DNA of 56,477 nucleotides. It comes from Kiritimatiellota bacterium (GTDB taxonomy: Bacteria > Verrucomicrobiota > Lentisphaeria > Oligosphaerales > JAADHN01). This document shows, in pieces, positions 28,394 to 35,786 of this stretch; position 1 is the first letter of the stretch, and every line of letters starts with the position of its first letter. The notes beneath the pieces were generated by a model. The model saw nothing but the letters and a program-made list of their open reading frames with translations, was not told where the DNA came from and did not search any database. Position numbers and translations under genes: made by a program. The stretch lies in the NCBI GenBank assembly GCA_013151865.1, contig JAADHN010000112.1, positions 1 through 56,477 of the forward strand, given 5' to 3'.

Positions 28394-28421
28394 AAAAAAG
28401 GACGGCGGGGGTCCGCCGTCC
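28394..28421 (-). terminator. Intrinsic terminator
   Basis: On the minus strand, GGACGGCGG and CCGCCGTCC form a perfect 9-bp stem (28400-28421) with a 4-base loop, followed by six T residues (28394-28399). It lies 18 bases after the stop of the TIGR04073-type gene. Confidence 0.92.
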
Positions 28422-28438
28422 TTCGGAGAGGGTCGCTT

Positions 28439-29134
28439 TTACTTCACATTGTTGTAGTAGCGCCCGGCAAGGGCGTCCCAGCCTTCCACCTCGTCGAACG
28501 GTACGCCGAGATTGTTCTCCGGCATCGGCAGAAGGCACAGACCCACATCGGCAAGCCCGTACCATTCCCGACTGAGCGTGAACCACACCGCCTTGACCAA
28601 GCCAAGGTAAATACGGCGTTCGTAGTCGGACTTATAGATTTGGCCGGGCAGCTCGAGGGGGCCGCCGACGATATTGCGAAGGCCGCGTTCGATGTGATTG
28701 CCGATCTTCTCGATACTGGGATCGATGTCGGGCACCACAACGGTTCGCTTCACACCGCGTTGCCAAGCGTACTCGCTGTCCAGCAGCGGGAGGAACGCTT
28801 TGTTGTCCGTGGGGTTCGAACTCCAGAACCCGAAAAGCTGCACCGCGCCCCAGCAGGTGCGCCCGGCGGCATGGAAGAGACCGCGCACCACCCCGGCCGC
28901 GGCCCCGAGCGAGCGCGTTCCGGCCGGGGCCTTGATTGCTGCGATCCCCTCGTCGTAGCCGATGTAAATCTGTTTTGGAAACTCCCACCAGCCGGTTACG
29001 ACATTAACCAGGCCGTGAGTTCCCTTTTCCGCCATGCCATACCAGACATTGTTCTCCGGCTGTGCCGCCTGAACGCCGGCGCCGATCAACAAAGCCGCGG
29101 GCAACACCCAGCCAAAGCAGCGTCTGAATCTCAT
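28439..29134 (-). CDS. Exosortase system-associated TIGR04073-type protein, duplicated
   Basis: This 231-residue exported protein has a signal peptide ending near GVQAAQ. Two repeats align: about 33-120 (GLVNVVTGWWEFPKQIY, then VVRGLFHAAGRTCWG) and about 140-228 (GLRNIVGGPLELPGQIY, then GLVKAVWFTLSREWYG). Each ends in a Pro/Asp-rich segment with a final W. The pattern resembles the TIGR04073 family, small secreted proteins that co-occur with the exosortase/PEP-CTERM sorting system, though their function is unknown. AGGAGG 8 bases upstream fixes ATG 29134; longer versions lack a signal peptide at their start. Its own terminator follows at once, so it is monocistronic. Confidence 0.8.
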   Translation of the reverse strand: MRFRRCFGWVLPAALLIGAGVQAAQPENNVWYGMAEKGTHGLVNVVTGWWEFPKQIYIGYDEGIAAIKAPAGTRSLGAAAGVVRGLFHAAGRTCWGAVQLFGFWSSNPTDNKAFLPLLDSEYAWQRGVKRTVVVPDIDPSIEKIGNHIERGLRNIVGGPLELPGQIYKSDYERRIYLGLVKAVWFTLSREWYGLADVGLCLLPMPENNLGVPFDEVEGWDALAGRYYNNVK

Positions 29135-29475
29135 CGCCAAAACCTCCTGTTTCCCTTTGTTACAGTTCCGCTCGAACAGGCGCCCGGGAGCACCCGAAGC
29201 GCGGGGCCGATTTGTCCACTCATTCGATACGTACACCGTAATCATCTGGATGACAAAAAGCACTATACCCGGTTTCGTCTGAGGTGACAAGTCGCGGCAT
29301 GGCGTTGGACCGGAGAATCAAAGTTCCTACCGTCGCTCAAGTCTCCTGAAACAAGGATGCCGCCGAGCGGGAGAGCCGTATGCCGGGGTACAGCCTGGAA
29401 AGATCGTGCCTACTCACGCCGCAATGCGACCGCCCGCCGGTCTTCCGCCCCCCCCTCGGTCACCGTCAGGGCAAG
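29135..29475. other. Intergenic region upstream of the TIGR04073-type gene
   Basis: This stretch should contain the minus-strand promoter for the gene ending at 28439. I found no confident promoter element, RNA structure or coding frame in it. Confidence 0.4.
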
Positions 29476-29651
29476 AACGAGTGGGGCCATGCCCTGGTGA
29501 ATCCGCACTTGTTCCTGAAGTTCGAAGAATGGCCGGCGGTGGAGGCTTACTGGGATGTTTTCTGGTATCCGCCCATGTGCGAAGCGAATTTACAGTGCAG
29601 CAGTCCATGGCCCCCGTGGCCCACGTCTGGGGCTATCTCGCCGCACTGCGG
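29476..29651 (+). pseudogene. Possible gene remnant in two frames
   Basis: One frame (29476-29595) reads protein-like sequence (ALVNPHLFLKFEEWPAVEAY, then WDVFWYPPMCEANLQ). The next frame (29589-29651) continues naturally as FTVQQSMAPVAHVWGYLAAL. Flanking sequence in either frame is Pro/Arg-rich and not protein-like. A decayed gene fragment with a frameshift would explain this, but the piece is too short to name a family and chance cannot be excluded. Confidence 0.3.
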
Positions 29652-29738
29652 AATGATCGATCGTCTCGAGATCGTCCGAAACGGCGGGACCGCCCCCGCC
29701 GGGGAACCCCCGGGACCAACCGCTGGCGGCGGCGACCA

Positions 29739-30239
29739 TCAACGGCGAGATTCCGCCTTTGTCCTCCGCCCGATGGGAATGCGGGGGTCGGCAAAGACAT
29801 TGTCGTCGATCACACAGGGAGTCGATAGTTCCAGGAGAAGAGCAGGGCCGAGACCCGAGAAGCCGTGTTGCCGGCCGGGAGCGACTCGGAGGACCGCACC
29901 CGGTTCGAGGTCTGTCTCGGACGAGCCGCACTGCATGTGCACCCGGCCCTTGACCACAAAGAATGTCTCCGTCTTGGTTTCGTGGTGGTGAAGCGGACAC
30001 TGCTGGCCGTCGAACACGAACAGGTATTTACCGCAGTATCCGGCGGCCGTTTCGTTGGCGATCCAAAACTCGACAAGGCCGATGCGACGGAAGTCGCCCA
30101 AGCCGAAATCCAGGACCAGCGGCCGGACCTCGGGCAGGGCCAGTCCCCATCCGCGGACGCACGCACGGCACTCGGCCACGGTCCGGTCCGCCGCCGGACC
30201 GGTCAAAGAGAACTCGTACCCTTTGGCCAGTTCGTCCAT
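29739..30239 (-). CDS. Cupin domain protein (sugar isomerase-like)
   Basis: This 166-residue cytosolic protein is a single cupin. The metal site is visible as PLHHHETKTETFFVVKG (about 82-98) with a second cupin motif containing PGRQHGF (about 130-137). The N-terminal part (FGLGDFRRIGLVEFWIANE) resembles small cupins annotated as D-lyxose or glucose-6-phosphate isomerase-like. The function remains a guess from fold. It is divergent from rplM across a 362-base gap. Confidence 0.75.
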   Translation of the reverse strand: MDELAKGYEFSLTGPAADRTVAECRACVRGWGLALPEVRPLVLDFGLGDFRRIGLVEFWIANETAAGYCGKYLFVFDGQQCPLHHHETKTETFFVVKGRVHMQCGSSETDLEPGAVLRVAPGRQHGFSGLGPALLLELSTPCVIDDNVFADPRIPIGRRTKAESRR

Positions 30240-30382
30240 GGTCTTCCATTCCTTTTGTCGGAGAGAGCAGGGGCAGGGCTGCGCCCGTCCGTGGTGGCGA
30301 CCTCTTGTTGCTTTCGGGTTTCCATGTATCCCGCCCTTCTTTCGGCTGTGACGGGAACGTAGGCTGTCGACGGGTCCTGTTC

Positions 30383-30443
30383 AAGTTCAGGCTCGTTGCC
30401 GGAGGCGGGACTGAACTTTTCCTGGAAGCGGGATTGAACTTCT
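30383..30443 (+). repeat. Direct and inverted repeats upstream of rplM-rpsI
   Basis: AAGTTCAG (30383-30390) is the exact complement of CTGAACTT (30411-30418). The element GCGGGACTGAACTTTT (30404-30419) recurs 24 bases later as GCGGGATTGAACTTCT (30428-30443), overlapping the putative -35. The spacing and position suggest an operator for a regulator or a structured leader; neither is proven. Confidence 0.5.
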
Positions 30444-30461
30444 GTTGGGGGACGGTATTTT
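30434..30461 (+). promoter_or_regulatory. Candidate sigma70-type promoter for rplM-rpsI
   Basis: TTGAAC (30434-30439) and TATTTT (30456-30461) with a 16-base spacer each match four of six consensus positions. Transcription would start near 30468, giving a leader of about 135 bases. Confidence 0.35.
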
Positions 30462-30601
30462 ACAGTCTTTGTTTTTCGAACTCGGGCGGTCCTCGCACCC
30501 GACCGGGGCAATGTTTCGGAATGAGTCAGAGGGTATCCTGAAGGGTCTCGTGTATCGCGCGCCGTTTCAGGCCGCCCTCGGGTAAGCGGGTGTTGTGCTG
30601 G

Positions 30602-31030
30602 ATGAAAACCTATCTCCCGAAAGAAACCGAAATCGACCGGAAATGGTGGGTCGTGGACGCCGAGGGTCAGATTCTCGGGCGCTTGGCCGTGCGGATCGCG
30701 GACATTCTGCGCGGCAAGAACAAGCCCACGTACACCCCTCATTTGGATTGCGGCGATTTCGTGGTGGTGGTCAACGCCGCCAAAGTGACATTGACCGGTC
30801 GTAAAGAAGAACGCAAGATCTACCAGGACTACAGCGGGTACATGGGCGGATTGAAGGAGCGGCCGGCGGCCGAGATTCGCGCAAAAGACCCGTGCCGCCT
30901 GATCCGCAGTGCGGTGCGGGGTATGTTGCCCAAAGGCCGACTGGGTCGGGCACAGTTCCGCAAGTTGAAAGTTTACGCCGACGGCGCCCACCGACACGAA
31001 GCCCAAAAGCCGGCCCCGCTGGAACTCTGA
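30602..31030 (+). CDS. rplM: 50S ribosomal protein L13
   Basis: This 142-residue protein is full length for L13. It shows MKTYLPKETEIDRKWWVVDA, GRLAVRIADILRGKNKPTYTPH, GDFVVVVNAAKV and the GMLPKGRLGRAQFRKLKVY region that contacts 23S rRNA. ATG 30602 gives the canonical N-terminus; an in-frame start four codons earlier is unlikely. It is followed by rpsI, the usual partner, after about 60 bases. Confidence 0.97.
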   Translation: MKTYLPKETEIDRKWWVVDAEGQILGRLAVRIADILRGKNKPTYTPHLDCGDFVVVVNAAKVTLTGRKEERKIYQDYSGYMGGLKERPAAEIRAKDPCRLIRSAVRGMLPKGRLGRAQFRKLKVYADGAHRHEAQKPAPLEL

Positions 31031-31089
31031 CGGCGGAGAAGGCGGCCGACGCCGGGCGAATGGTTTTATTGGCGAGAGGAATGACGAAG

Positions 31090-31488
31090 ATGCCAGCAGG
31101 TTCGAGCGAATTTTGCGCGACCGGACGCCGCAAGAGCGCCAGCGCCCGCGTCAGACTGCGGCCCGGCACGGGGAAAGCCCTGGTCAACGGACGGCCGTTC
31201 GAAGAGTATTTTCCGAGCGCGACGGTCCGGGGCTACATTACCCAGCCTTTCCTGATTGCCGGTGCGGCCGACAGTTTCGACGTGAGCGCCAATCTGCGCG
31301 GCGGCGGCATCATCGGTCAGGCGGGTGCGTTGCGGCACGGCATTGCGCGGGCCCTGATCGTGGCCAACCCCGAACTCCGTGCGGTCTTGAAAGAAAGCGG
31401 CATGCTCACCCGGGATGCCCGGGTCAAGGAACGGAAGAAATACGGGCAGCCGGGCGCGCGGAAACGTTTCCAGTTCTCGAAGCGTTGA
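31090..31488 (+). CDS. rpsI: 30S ribosomal protein S9
   Basis: This 132-residue S9 has the hallmark TGRRKSASARVRL, the GRPFEEYF and LRGGGIIGQAGALRHGIARAL segments, and the C-terminal KKYGQPGARKRFQFSKR, whose terminal lysine-arginine tail reaches the P-site tRNA. GAGAGGA ending at 31080 gives 9-base spacing to ATG 31090, so this start is preferred over ATG 31081, which abuts the ribosome site. Co-transcribed with rplM and closed by a terminator. Confidence 0.97.
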   Translation: MPAGSSEFCATGRRKSASARVRLRPGTGKALVNGRPFEEYFPSATVRGYITQPFLIAGAADSFDVSANLRGGGIIGQAGALRHGIARALIVANPELRAVLKESGMLTRDARVKERKKYGQPGARKRFQFSKR

Positions 31489-31516
31489 CGTGTCCCAACA
31501 GTTTGTGGAAACCAGG

Positions 31517-31550
31517 ACCGGACCGGAGCAGGACTTCGGTCCGGTTTCTT
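31517..31550 (+). terminator. Intrinsic terminator of rplM-rpsI
   Basis: ACCGGACCG (31517-31525) pairs perfectly with CGGTCCGGT (31537-31545) around an 11-base loop and is followed by TTCTTGTT. It lies 28 bases after the rpsI stop. Confidence 0.8.
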
Positions 31551-31687
31551 GTTCCGGGGGGTATGGGGACACAGTGTCTGCAGGAGTCGTCGGCAGGACC
31601 GAAGTGTGACGGCGAAGGGCGGCTGAGGCCGGGAACGACACGGTCCCAAACCGGCCGAAGCAGGCGCCCTAGTGGAGCGGCGCGGCA

Positions 31688-32734
31688 ATGATGCAACACT
31701 CTACAACAACGCGCGACAGATTGCAGGTGGCGGTGGTCGGAGCTTCCGGCTACTCCGGCGAGGAACTCATCCGTCTGCTGGTGCGTCATCCGTTTGTCGA
31801 ACTGGCCGTGCTGACGTCTCGGAAGTACGCAGGACAGTCGGTCGGGAATGTCTTTCCGCGTTTCGCCGAACTGCCGCAGGTGTTTTCCGAGCCCGACCCC
31901 GTTCGAATCGCCGGAAAAGCCGAGGTGGTTTTCTTGGCGCTGCCGCACGGGTTGGCGGCGGAGTTTGCGGCCCCACTTCATGCTGCGGGGTGCACGGTTG
32001 TGGACATCAGCGCTGATTTTCGGCTGCGGGACCCTGCCGTGTACAGTCGGTATTACGGCAAACCGCACCCCGCCCCTCAGTTGCTGGACGAAGCCGTCTA
32101 CGGCCTGCCCGAGTTCAACCGAGCGGCCCTGAAGACCGCACGGCTGATTGCCTGTCCCGGCTGTTATCCCACCAGCGTTCTCCTGCCGTTGCGTCCGCTG
32201 ATTCACGCCCGGCTCGTGAACCTTTGCGACATTGTCGTGGCGAGCTTGAGCGGCGTGACCGGCGCCGGACGGAAAGTGGACCTCCCCTACATTTTTCCGG
32301 AGTGCAATGAAAGCTTGCGGCCATACGCCCCGACCGGTCACCGGCATATCCCGGAGATCGAGCAGGAGCTGTCGGTTGTCGCCGGCGCCCCGGTCCGGAT
32401 CAGTTTTGTACCGCACTTGGTTCCGGTCAACCGTGGGATTCATTCAACCGTCTTCGCCCGGCGCGATGGGGGTGCGTTCGAGGACATCACGGCGTGCCTG
32501 CACGCCGCCTACGACGACGAGCCGTTCGTCCGAGTGCTGACGCCCCCGGCCCTGGCCGACACCAAGCATGTGGTGCTGACCAACACGGCCGAAATCGGCT
32601 GTGTTCAGGATGAACGAACCGACCGAGTGATTCTGAGTTGCGCCATTGACAACTTGACCAAAGGCGCCGCCGGCCAAGCGGTGCAGTGCATGAACCTCGC
32701 CTGCGGTTTGCCGGAGACCGCCGGCTTGACTTGA
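31688..32734 (+). CDS. argC: N-acetyl-gamma-glutamyl-phosphate reductase
   Basis: This 348-residue enzyme carries out the third step of arginine synthesis, NADPH-dependent reduction of N-acetylglutamyl phosphate to the semialdehyde. It shows the N-terminal Rossmann motif VVGASGYSGEELIRLL, the active-site ACPGCYPT (nucleophile Cys159), SGVTGAGRK, and HRHIPEIEQEL with the catalytic histidine region. The C-terminal VILSCAIDNLTKGAAGQAVQCMN is canonical. No other arg gene is adjacent. Two ATG codons (31688 and 31691) are equally possible starts. Confidence 0.97.
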   Translation: MMQHSTTTRDRLQVAVVGASGYSGEELIRLLVRHPFVELAVLTSRKYAGQSVGNVFPRFAELPQVFSEPDPVRIAGKAEVVFLALPHGLAAEFAAPLHAAGCTVVDISADFRLRDPAVYSRYYGKPHPAPQLLDEAVYGLPEFNRAALKTARLIACPGCYPTSVLLPLRPLIHARLVNLCDIVVASLSGVTGAGRKVDLPYIFPECNESLRPYAPTGHRHIPEIEQELSVVAGAPVRISFVPHLVPVNRGIHSTVFARRDGGAFEDITACLHAAYDDEPFVRVLTPPALADTKHVVLTNTAEIGCVQDERTDRVILSCAIDNLTKGAAGQAVQCMNLACGLPETAGLT

Positions 32735-32782
32735 GACGGACCTCGCCGCCGTCCGTCGGGCAAGCCCGGCTCGCCCGGGCTT
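32735..32782 (+). terminator. Two tandem hairpins after argC
   Basis: GACGGAC (32735-32741) pairs with GTCCGTC (32751-32757), and AAGCCCGG (32762-32769) pairs with CCGGGCTT (32775-32782). The first begins immediately after the argC stop. There is no long T-tract, so a terminator or 3'-stabilising role is inferred. Confidence 0.5.
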
Positions 32783-32899
32783 CGAAAGCGCCTTGTCGGC
32801 GTCCCCTTGCGTCGAGGCGGAACGCTTCCGGGCGAGAGTCCGGGACGCGGAGTCGAAGTCCGGGATGGAAACGCCGTGTTCTTGCGGAAGGAACCGAGC

Positions 32900-33772
32900 A
32901 TGTCGGAGGCTGGACCGCTCAACGTGAGTGTTCTGGGGGGACGCGGAATGCTCGGATCCGAGCTGACGGCTTCGCCCGGTGGCGCGGGGATACGCTGCTA
33001 CGACCTTCCGGAGTGGGACATTCGACGGGCCGTCGACCGGGAACGCGCCGTAGCCGACGCCGATGCCGTGGTCAATTGCGCCGCCTACACGAATGTGGAC
33101 CGGGCGGAAAGGGAGCCTGCGGCGGCCCGGGAGGTCAACGCGAATGCCGTCCGTGAACTGGCTCGTCTGACGGCAAGCAAGGGGTGTTACCTGTTGCACG
33201 TCAGTACCGATTTCGTGTTCGACGGGAGACAGACAACCCCTTACGACGAAGAGGTTGTCCCGTGTCCGCTGAACGTTTACGGGCAGACGAAACTGGAGGG
33301 CGAGGAAGCCGTCCGACGCGAGGGCGGGTCATGGGCCGTTTTGCGAATTCAGTGGACATACGGGGCGGCTGGGAATAACTTTGTGCGCAAACTGGCGGCA
33401 CGCGCCTCGAAAGAAGGCGTCGTGCGCATGGTGACCGACCAACGCGGCGCGCCCACTTGGACGCGGGACGTCGTCGAGGCCATCCGGGTACTGCTGGCGC
33501 GCCGGGCGCAGGGCGTGTTCCACTACGCCGCCGCCGGTTGCGCGACGCGGTTCGAAATCGCCCGCTTCATCTTGGAACGCCTCGGGATTCACTGCGACCT
33601 GAATCCCTGCCGGAGCAGCGATTTCCCCATGTCGGCGCCGCGTCCGTTCAATTCCTGCTTCGATTGCGGCAAGATCGACGCGATTCTGCCCAAACCCAGG
33701 CCGCATTGGAGCGAATCGCTCGCCGCCTTTATCGCCCGGGAGCGTCAGGTTCTGCTGGATCTGAAGAGGTGA
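32900..33772 (+). CDS. rfbD: dTDP-4-dehydrorhamnose reductase
   Basis: This 290-residue short-chain dehydrogenase/reductase carries out the final step of dTDP-L-rhamnose synthesis. It has the nucleotide motif VLGGRGMLG, CAAYTNVDRAE, STDFVFDG and the catalytic YGQTK pair Tyr127/Lys131, plus the family segment RIQWTYGAAGNNFV. ATG 32900 is preceded by AGGA and gives the canonical start; the frame opens earlier at 32807. It leads rfbD-rfbB-rfbC; the thymidylyltransferase gene rfbA, needed to start the pathway, is not in the window. Confidence 0.93.
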   Translation: MSEAGPLNVSVLGGRGMLGSELTASPGGAGIRCYDLPEWDIRRAVDRERAVADADAVVNCAAYTNVDRAEREPAAAREVNANAVRELARLTASKGCYLLHVSTDFVFDGRQTTPYDEEVVPCPLNVYGQTKLEGEEAVRREGGSWAVLRIQWTYGAAGNNFVRKLAARASKEGVVRMVTDQRGAPTWTRDVVEAIRVLLARRAQGVFHYAAAGCATRFEIARFILERLGIHCDLNPCRSSDFPMSAPRPFNSCFDCGKIDAILPKPRPHWSESLAAFIARERQVLLDLKR

Positions 33773-33870
33773 GAAGAGAATGGGAGCGTGGCCCCTCGAG
33801 GAGAAGGTGAAAGCCGACGAGGCCCGGGCGGGCGCACGTCGATGTCAAAGTTGTGAGAGGTGAGTGTGAC

Positions 33871-34893
33871 ATGACCGCACCGCAAACTCTGCTGGTGACC
33901 GGCGGCGCCGGCTTCATCGGCGCCAATTTCGTGCGCTATTTGCTGGACGCGGCGCCGTCCGTCCGGATCGTCAACCTGGACGCCTTGACGTATGCCGGCA
34001 ACCTGGCAAACCTGGCCGGCTGTCTGGACGATCCGCGGCATGTCTTCGTCCGCGGCAATATCACGAATTCGGAACTGGTTGGCTACCTGCTGCAAACGTT
34101 TGAGGTCGACGGCATCATCAATTTCGCGGCGGAAAGTCACGTAGATCGGTCGATTCTTGGTCCGGTGACTTTTGTCGAAACGAATGTCAAAGGGACTCTG
34201 ACCCTGTTGACCGCGGCCCGGGAGGCGAGGGTCCGCCGATTCCTGCAGATTTCGACGGATGAAGTCTACGGATCTCTGGGACCGACCGGATCCTTCCGTG
34301 AGGACAGTCCGATCCGGCCGAATTCGCCGTACAGCGCCAGCAAAGCGGCCGCAGATCACTTGGTCCGCGCGTTTGTGCACACCCACGGGATGGACGCTTT
34401 GATCACGCGAAGTTCGAACAACTACGGGCCGTGGCAGTTTCCGGAGAAGATGATTCCGCTCATGATTCACAACGCGCGGTGCGACCGTCCGCTCCCGTTG
34501 TACGGCGACGGCCGGAACGTCCGGGACTGGATTCACGTTCTGGACCATTGCCGAGCGGTGTGGCAGGTTTACCGGAAAGGCCGCAGCGGCGAGGTGTACA
34601 ATGTTGGGGCCGGCAATGAGCGAACGAATCTGGAGGTTGTTCGCACAATCCTCCGGCGCCTCGGCAAGCCCGAGTCTTTGATTCAGTTCGTGGCGGACCG
34701 TCCCGGGCACGACCGGCGGTACGCCATCGATGCGACCAAGCTCCGGTCGGAGCTGGGCTGGCGTCCCCGGGTCGATTTCGAATCGGGCATCGCGCAGACC
34801 GTCGCCTGGTACCTTGACCATCCGGATTGGCTGGATAAAATTGTCTCGGGTGAATACCGCAAGTACTACCGGACGCTGTACGAGGGCCGTTGA
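33871..34893 (+). CDS. rfbB: dTDP-glucose 4,6-dehydratase
   Basis: This 340-residue NAD-dependent dehydratase makes dTDP-4-keto-6-deoxyglucose. The sequence shows TGGAGFIGANFVRYLL, NFAAESHVDRSI, the catalytic STDEVYG, and PYSASK with Tyr154/Lys158. Then come SSNNYGPWQFPEKMIPLMI and the dTDP-binding VLDHCRAVWQVY and DRPGHDRRYAID segments. Length is typical. ATG 33871 is favoured by GAGAGG upstream. It follows rfbD by about 100 bases. Confidence 0.96.
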   Translation: MTAPQTLLVTGGAGFIGANFVRYLLDAAPSVRIVNLDALTYAGNLANLAGCLDDPRHVFVRGNITNSELVGYLLQTFEVDGIINFAAESHVDRSILGPVTFVETNVKGTLTLLTAAREARVRRFLQISTDEVYGSLGPTGSFREDSPIRPNSPYSASKAAADHLVRAFVHTHGMDALITRSSNNYGPWQFPEKMIPLMIHNARCDRPLPLYGDGRNVRDWIHVLDHCRAVWQVYRKGRSGEVYNVGAGNERTNLEVVRTILRRLGKPESLIQFVADRPGHDRRYAIDATKLRSELGWRPRVDFESGIAQTVAWYLDHPDWLDKIVSGEYRKYYRTLYEGR

Positions 34894-34966
34894 ACGGTCC
34901 GCCGCCTCTCCGGTCCGGGGCCCCCCCGGCGGGACGGTTGTTTCTGGAGCTGGCGAGGAGCCATGG

Positions 34967-35542
34967 ATGAAAGTCATCAAGACCGAGCTTGACGGTCTGC
35001 TGCTGATCGAACCACGAATATGGCATGGCCGCCGCGGTTTTTTTTTCGAGGCCTACAACCGGCGGGATTTCGTCGAGGCCGGCATCTCGACGGTTTTTGT
35101 GCAGGACAATCATTCGAAGTCCCGGCGCAATACGTTGCGTGGAATGCACTACCAGGCCCCGCCGCATGCGCAGGCCAAATTGGTTCGGGTCATATCCGGG
35201 GAGATCTTCGATGTGGCGGTCGATCTCCGGCACGGTTCGCCGACCTTTGGGCGCTGGGCGGGCTTCCGCCTGTCCAGTTCGACCCATTTGTCGCTTTTCA
35301 TCCCCAAAGGCTTCGCCCATGGCTTTTGTGTGATCGGCGACAGTGCCGAAGTCCTCTATAAGTGCAGCGACTTTTATGCGCCGGAATGCGAGCGGGGGTT
35401 TTGTTGGAACGATCCGGACATCAATATCGATTGGCCTGTCCAGAGCCCTTTGCTCTCCGAGAAAGACGCCTCCCATCCCGGGTTTGTCGACCTGCCCCCC
35501 GATTTTCTTTTCGAAGCGCAAACGGGCGGTGCCGGCTGCTGA
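34967..35542 (+). CDS. rfbC: dTDP-4-dehydrorhamnose 3,5-epimerase
   Basis: This 191-residue cupin-fold epimerase carries TLRGMHYQ with the catalytic histidine near residue 61, KLVRVISGEIFDVAVDLR, FIPKGFAHGF, and the conserved tyrosine of EVLYKCSDFYAPE. It converts the keto sugar made by RfbB into the substrate of RfbD. GAGGAG lies 7-12 bases upstream of ATG 34967; an overlapping ATG four bases earlier is in another frame. Last gene of the rhamnose trio. Confidence 0.95.
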   Translation: MKVIKTELDGLLLIEPRIWHGRRGFFFEAYNRRDFVEAGISTVFVQDNHSKSRRNTLRGMHYQAPPHAQAKLVRVISGEIFDVAVDLRHGSPTFGRWAGFRLSSSTHLSLFIPKGFAHGFCVIGDSAEVLYKCSDFYAPECERGFCWNDPDINIDWPVQSPLLSEKDASHPGFVDLPPDFLFEAQTGGAGC

Positions 35543-35786
35543 CCATGATTTGCCGCGATACGGACCGTCTCAGAATAGTCCGGCCGGTTCAGCAGAGGCA
35601 GCGCGTTCGCGTGCGTTCCGGATTGTTTCGAGACGAGTAACAAGCTGGAGCGTGGGGTAACGTTTCGCCTCCGCAGAATCGACCGACCGGTCCTGCGATG
35701 CTCCGTAGTATCCAGCCGGGGCCCGCCGTCGCGCCCCGCGAGCCGGACGGCCGGAGACGGTCTCGGTCCTGAGGGAATCCATCCTC

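Larger units (their letters stand above)
30240..30601. other. Divergent intergenic region and rplM leader
   Basis: This 362-base region separates the cupin gene from rplM. It contains the repeat cluster and promoter candidate listed separately. The stretch 30470-30601 would be the rplM leader; I see no named ribosomal-protein leader structure in it. Confidence 0.5.
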
